Positions 6,194-6,480 of a DNA stretch of 6,480 nucleotides are shown piece by piece (position 1 is the stretch's first letter; the number at the start of each line of letters is the position of its first letter). The stretch comes from Tardiphaga sp. (GTDB taxonomy: Bacteria > Pseudomonadota > Alphaproteobacteria > Rhizobiales > Xanthobacteraceae), in NCBI GenBank assembly GCA_028290765.1, contig JAQGJF010000637.1, positions 1 to 6,480 on the forward strand, read 5' to 3'. The notes beneath the pieces are model-generated. The model ran no database searches. It worked only from the letters and a program-made list of their open reading frames with translations, and was not told the DNA's origin. A program made the translations under genes and the position numbers.

Positions 6194-6480
6194 GTGCATT
6201 TTCTTCCTGCATTGCCTCGCTTGTCGCCGTTGAAATTCATCGCGCTTGTCGCAGGATTCGCCGTCGCGACGATCGCGCCGCGCGCCGCGCAAGCCGAAGC
6301 GCTGCTGGTGGTCGAGGCCGACAGCGGCAAGGTGCTGCAGGCCGAGAACGCGACCTATCCATGGTATCCCGCATCGGTGACCAAGCTGATGACGGCCTAT
6401 GTCACGCTCAAGGCCGTGAAGGATGGAAGTATCACGCTGGATACCCTGCTGACGGTGACGCCGGTCGCCACCGCGCAGTC
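6194..6480 (+). CDS. D-alanyl-D-alanine carboxypeptidase (penicillin-binding protein, S11 family), 5' part, cut by window edge
   Basis: The first 95 codons are present and the gene continues past 6480. A signal peptide is visible at residues 1-35, with hydrophobic core KFIALVAGFAVATIA and a cleavage site after AAQA. The mature protein begins EALLVVEADSGKVLQAEN, the usual start of the DacA/PBP5-6 family. The catalytic motif S-V-T-K lies at 61-64 (nucleophile S61, general base K64), followed by LMTAYVTLKAVKDG. These periplasmic enzymes remove the terminal D-alanine from peptidoglycan pentapeptides. The start is taken as GTG 6194: a stop in this frame at 6146-6148 limits the choice and no ATG is available; AAAGGA lies 13 bases upstream, a long spacing. 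TTG codons at 6212, 6221 or 6230 are alternatives. The KTG and SGN motifs lie outside the window. Confidence 0.88.
   Translation, partial: MHFLPALPRLSPLKFIALVAGFAVATIAPRAAQAEALLVVEADSGKVLQAENATYPWYPASVTKLMTAYVTLKAVKDGSITLDTLLTVTPVATAQ

Noticed and set aside
1..6480. An undescribed defence, mobile or biosynthetic system
   Set aside because: All genes but two match known housekeeping or envelope families. There are no transposases, integrases, terminal repeats, CRISPR-like arrays or toxin-antitoxin pairs, and composition looks even throughout.

Overview
The window looks like chromosomal DNA from an alphaproteobacterium of the Bradyrhizobium/Rhodopseudomonas group. This rests on high GC content, on proteins that read like Bradyrhizobiaceae homologues (NdvA-type glucan exporter, second HisE paralogue, LeuD N-terminus), and on Gly/Tyr-rich and Ala/Pro-rich secreted proteins typical of that group. 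The placement is by recognition only; no search was run.

Layout: positions 1-3911 are read entirely leftwards (minus strand). From right to left they hold a small secreted Gly/Tyr-repeat protein followed by a strong hairpin terminator; a HisE-type phosphoribosyl-ATP pyrophosphatase paralogue; a YqaA/DedA-family membrane protein; a cysteine-containing secreted protein of unknown function; a nitronate monooxygenase-like flavoprotein; a small zincin-type metallopeptidase whose start overlaps the monooxygenase stop (TGATG); and the first 26 codons of leuD. Positions 4125-6480 are read rightwards (plus strand): an NdvA-type ABC exporter, a 254-base intergenic stretch with an octamer-based tandem repeat, and the 5' part of a penicillin-binding D-alanyl-D-alanine carboxypeptidase that runs off the end. 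The gap at 3912-4124 is therefore a divergent promoter region; it contains several small inverted repeats.

How the genes work together: there is no single pathway. Leucine biosynthesis (leuD), nucleotide pyrophosphate hydrolysis (hisE2), flavin-dependent nitronate oxidation and a metallopeptidase sit beside a cluster of envelope functions (DedA membrane protein, two secreted proteins, glucan exporter, peptidoglycan carboxypeptidase). It looks like an ordinary core-genome neighbourhood, with no mobile elements, CRISPR, tRNA or rRNA seen. No undescribed multi-gene system is evident. The points most worth a second look are an alanine in place of the usual D-loop aspartate in the NdvA ATPase, the octamer repeat upstream of the carboxypeptidase, and the two uncharacterised secreted proteins.
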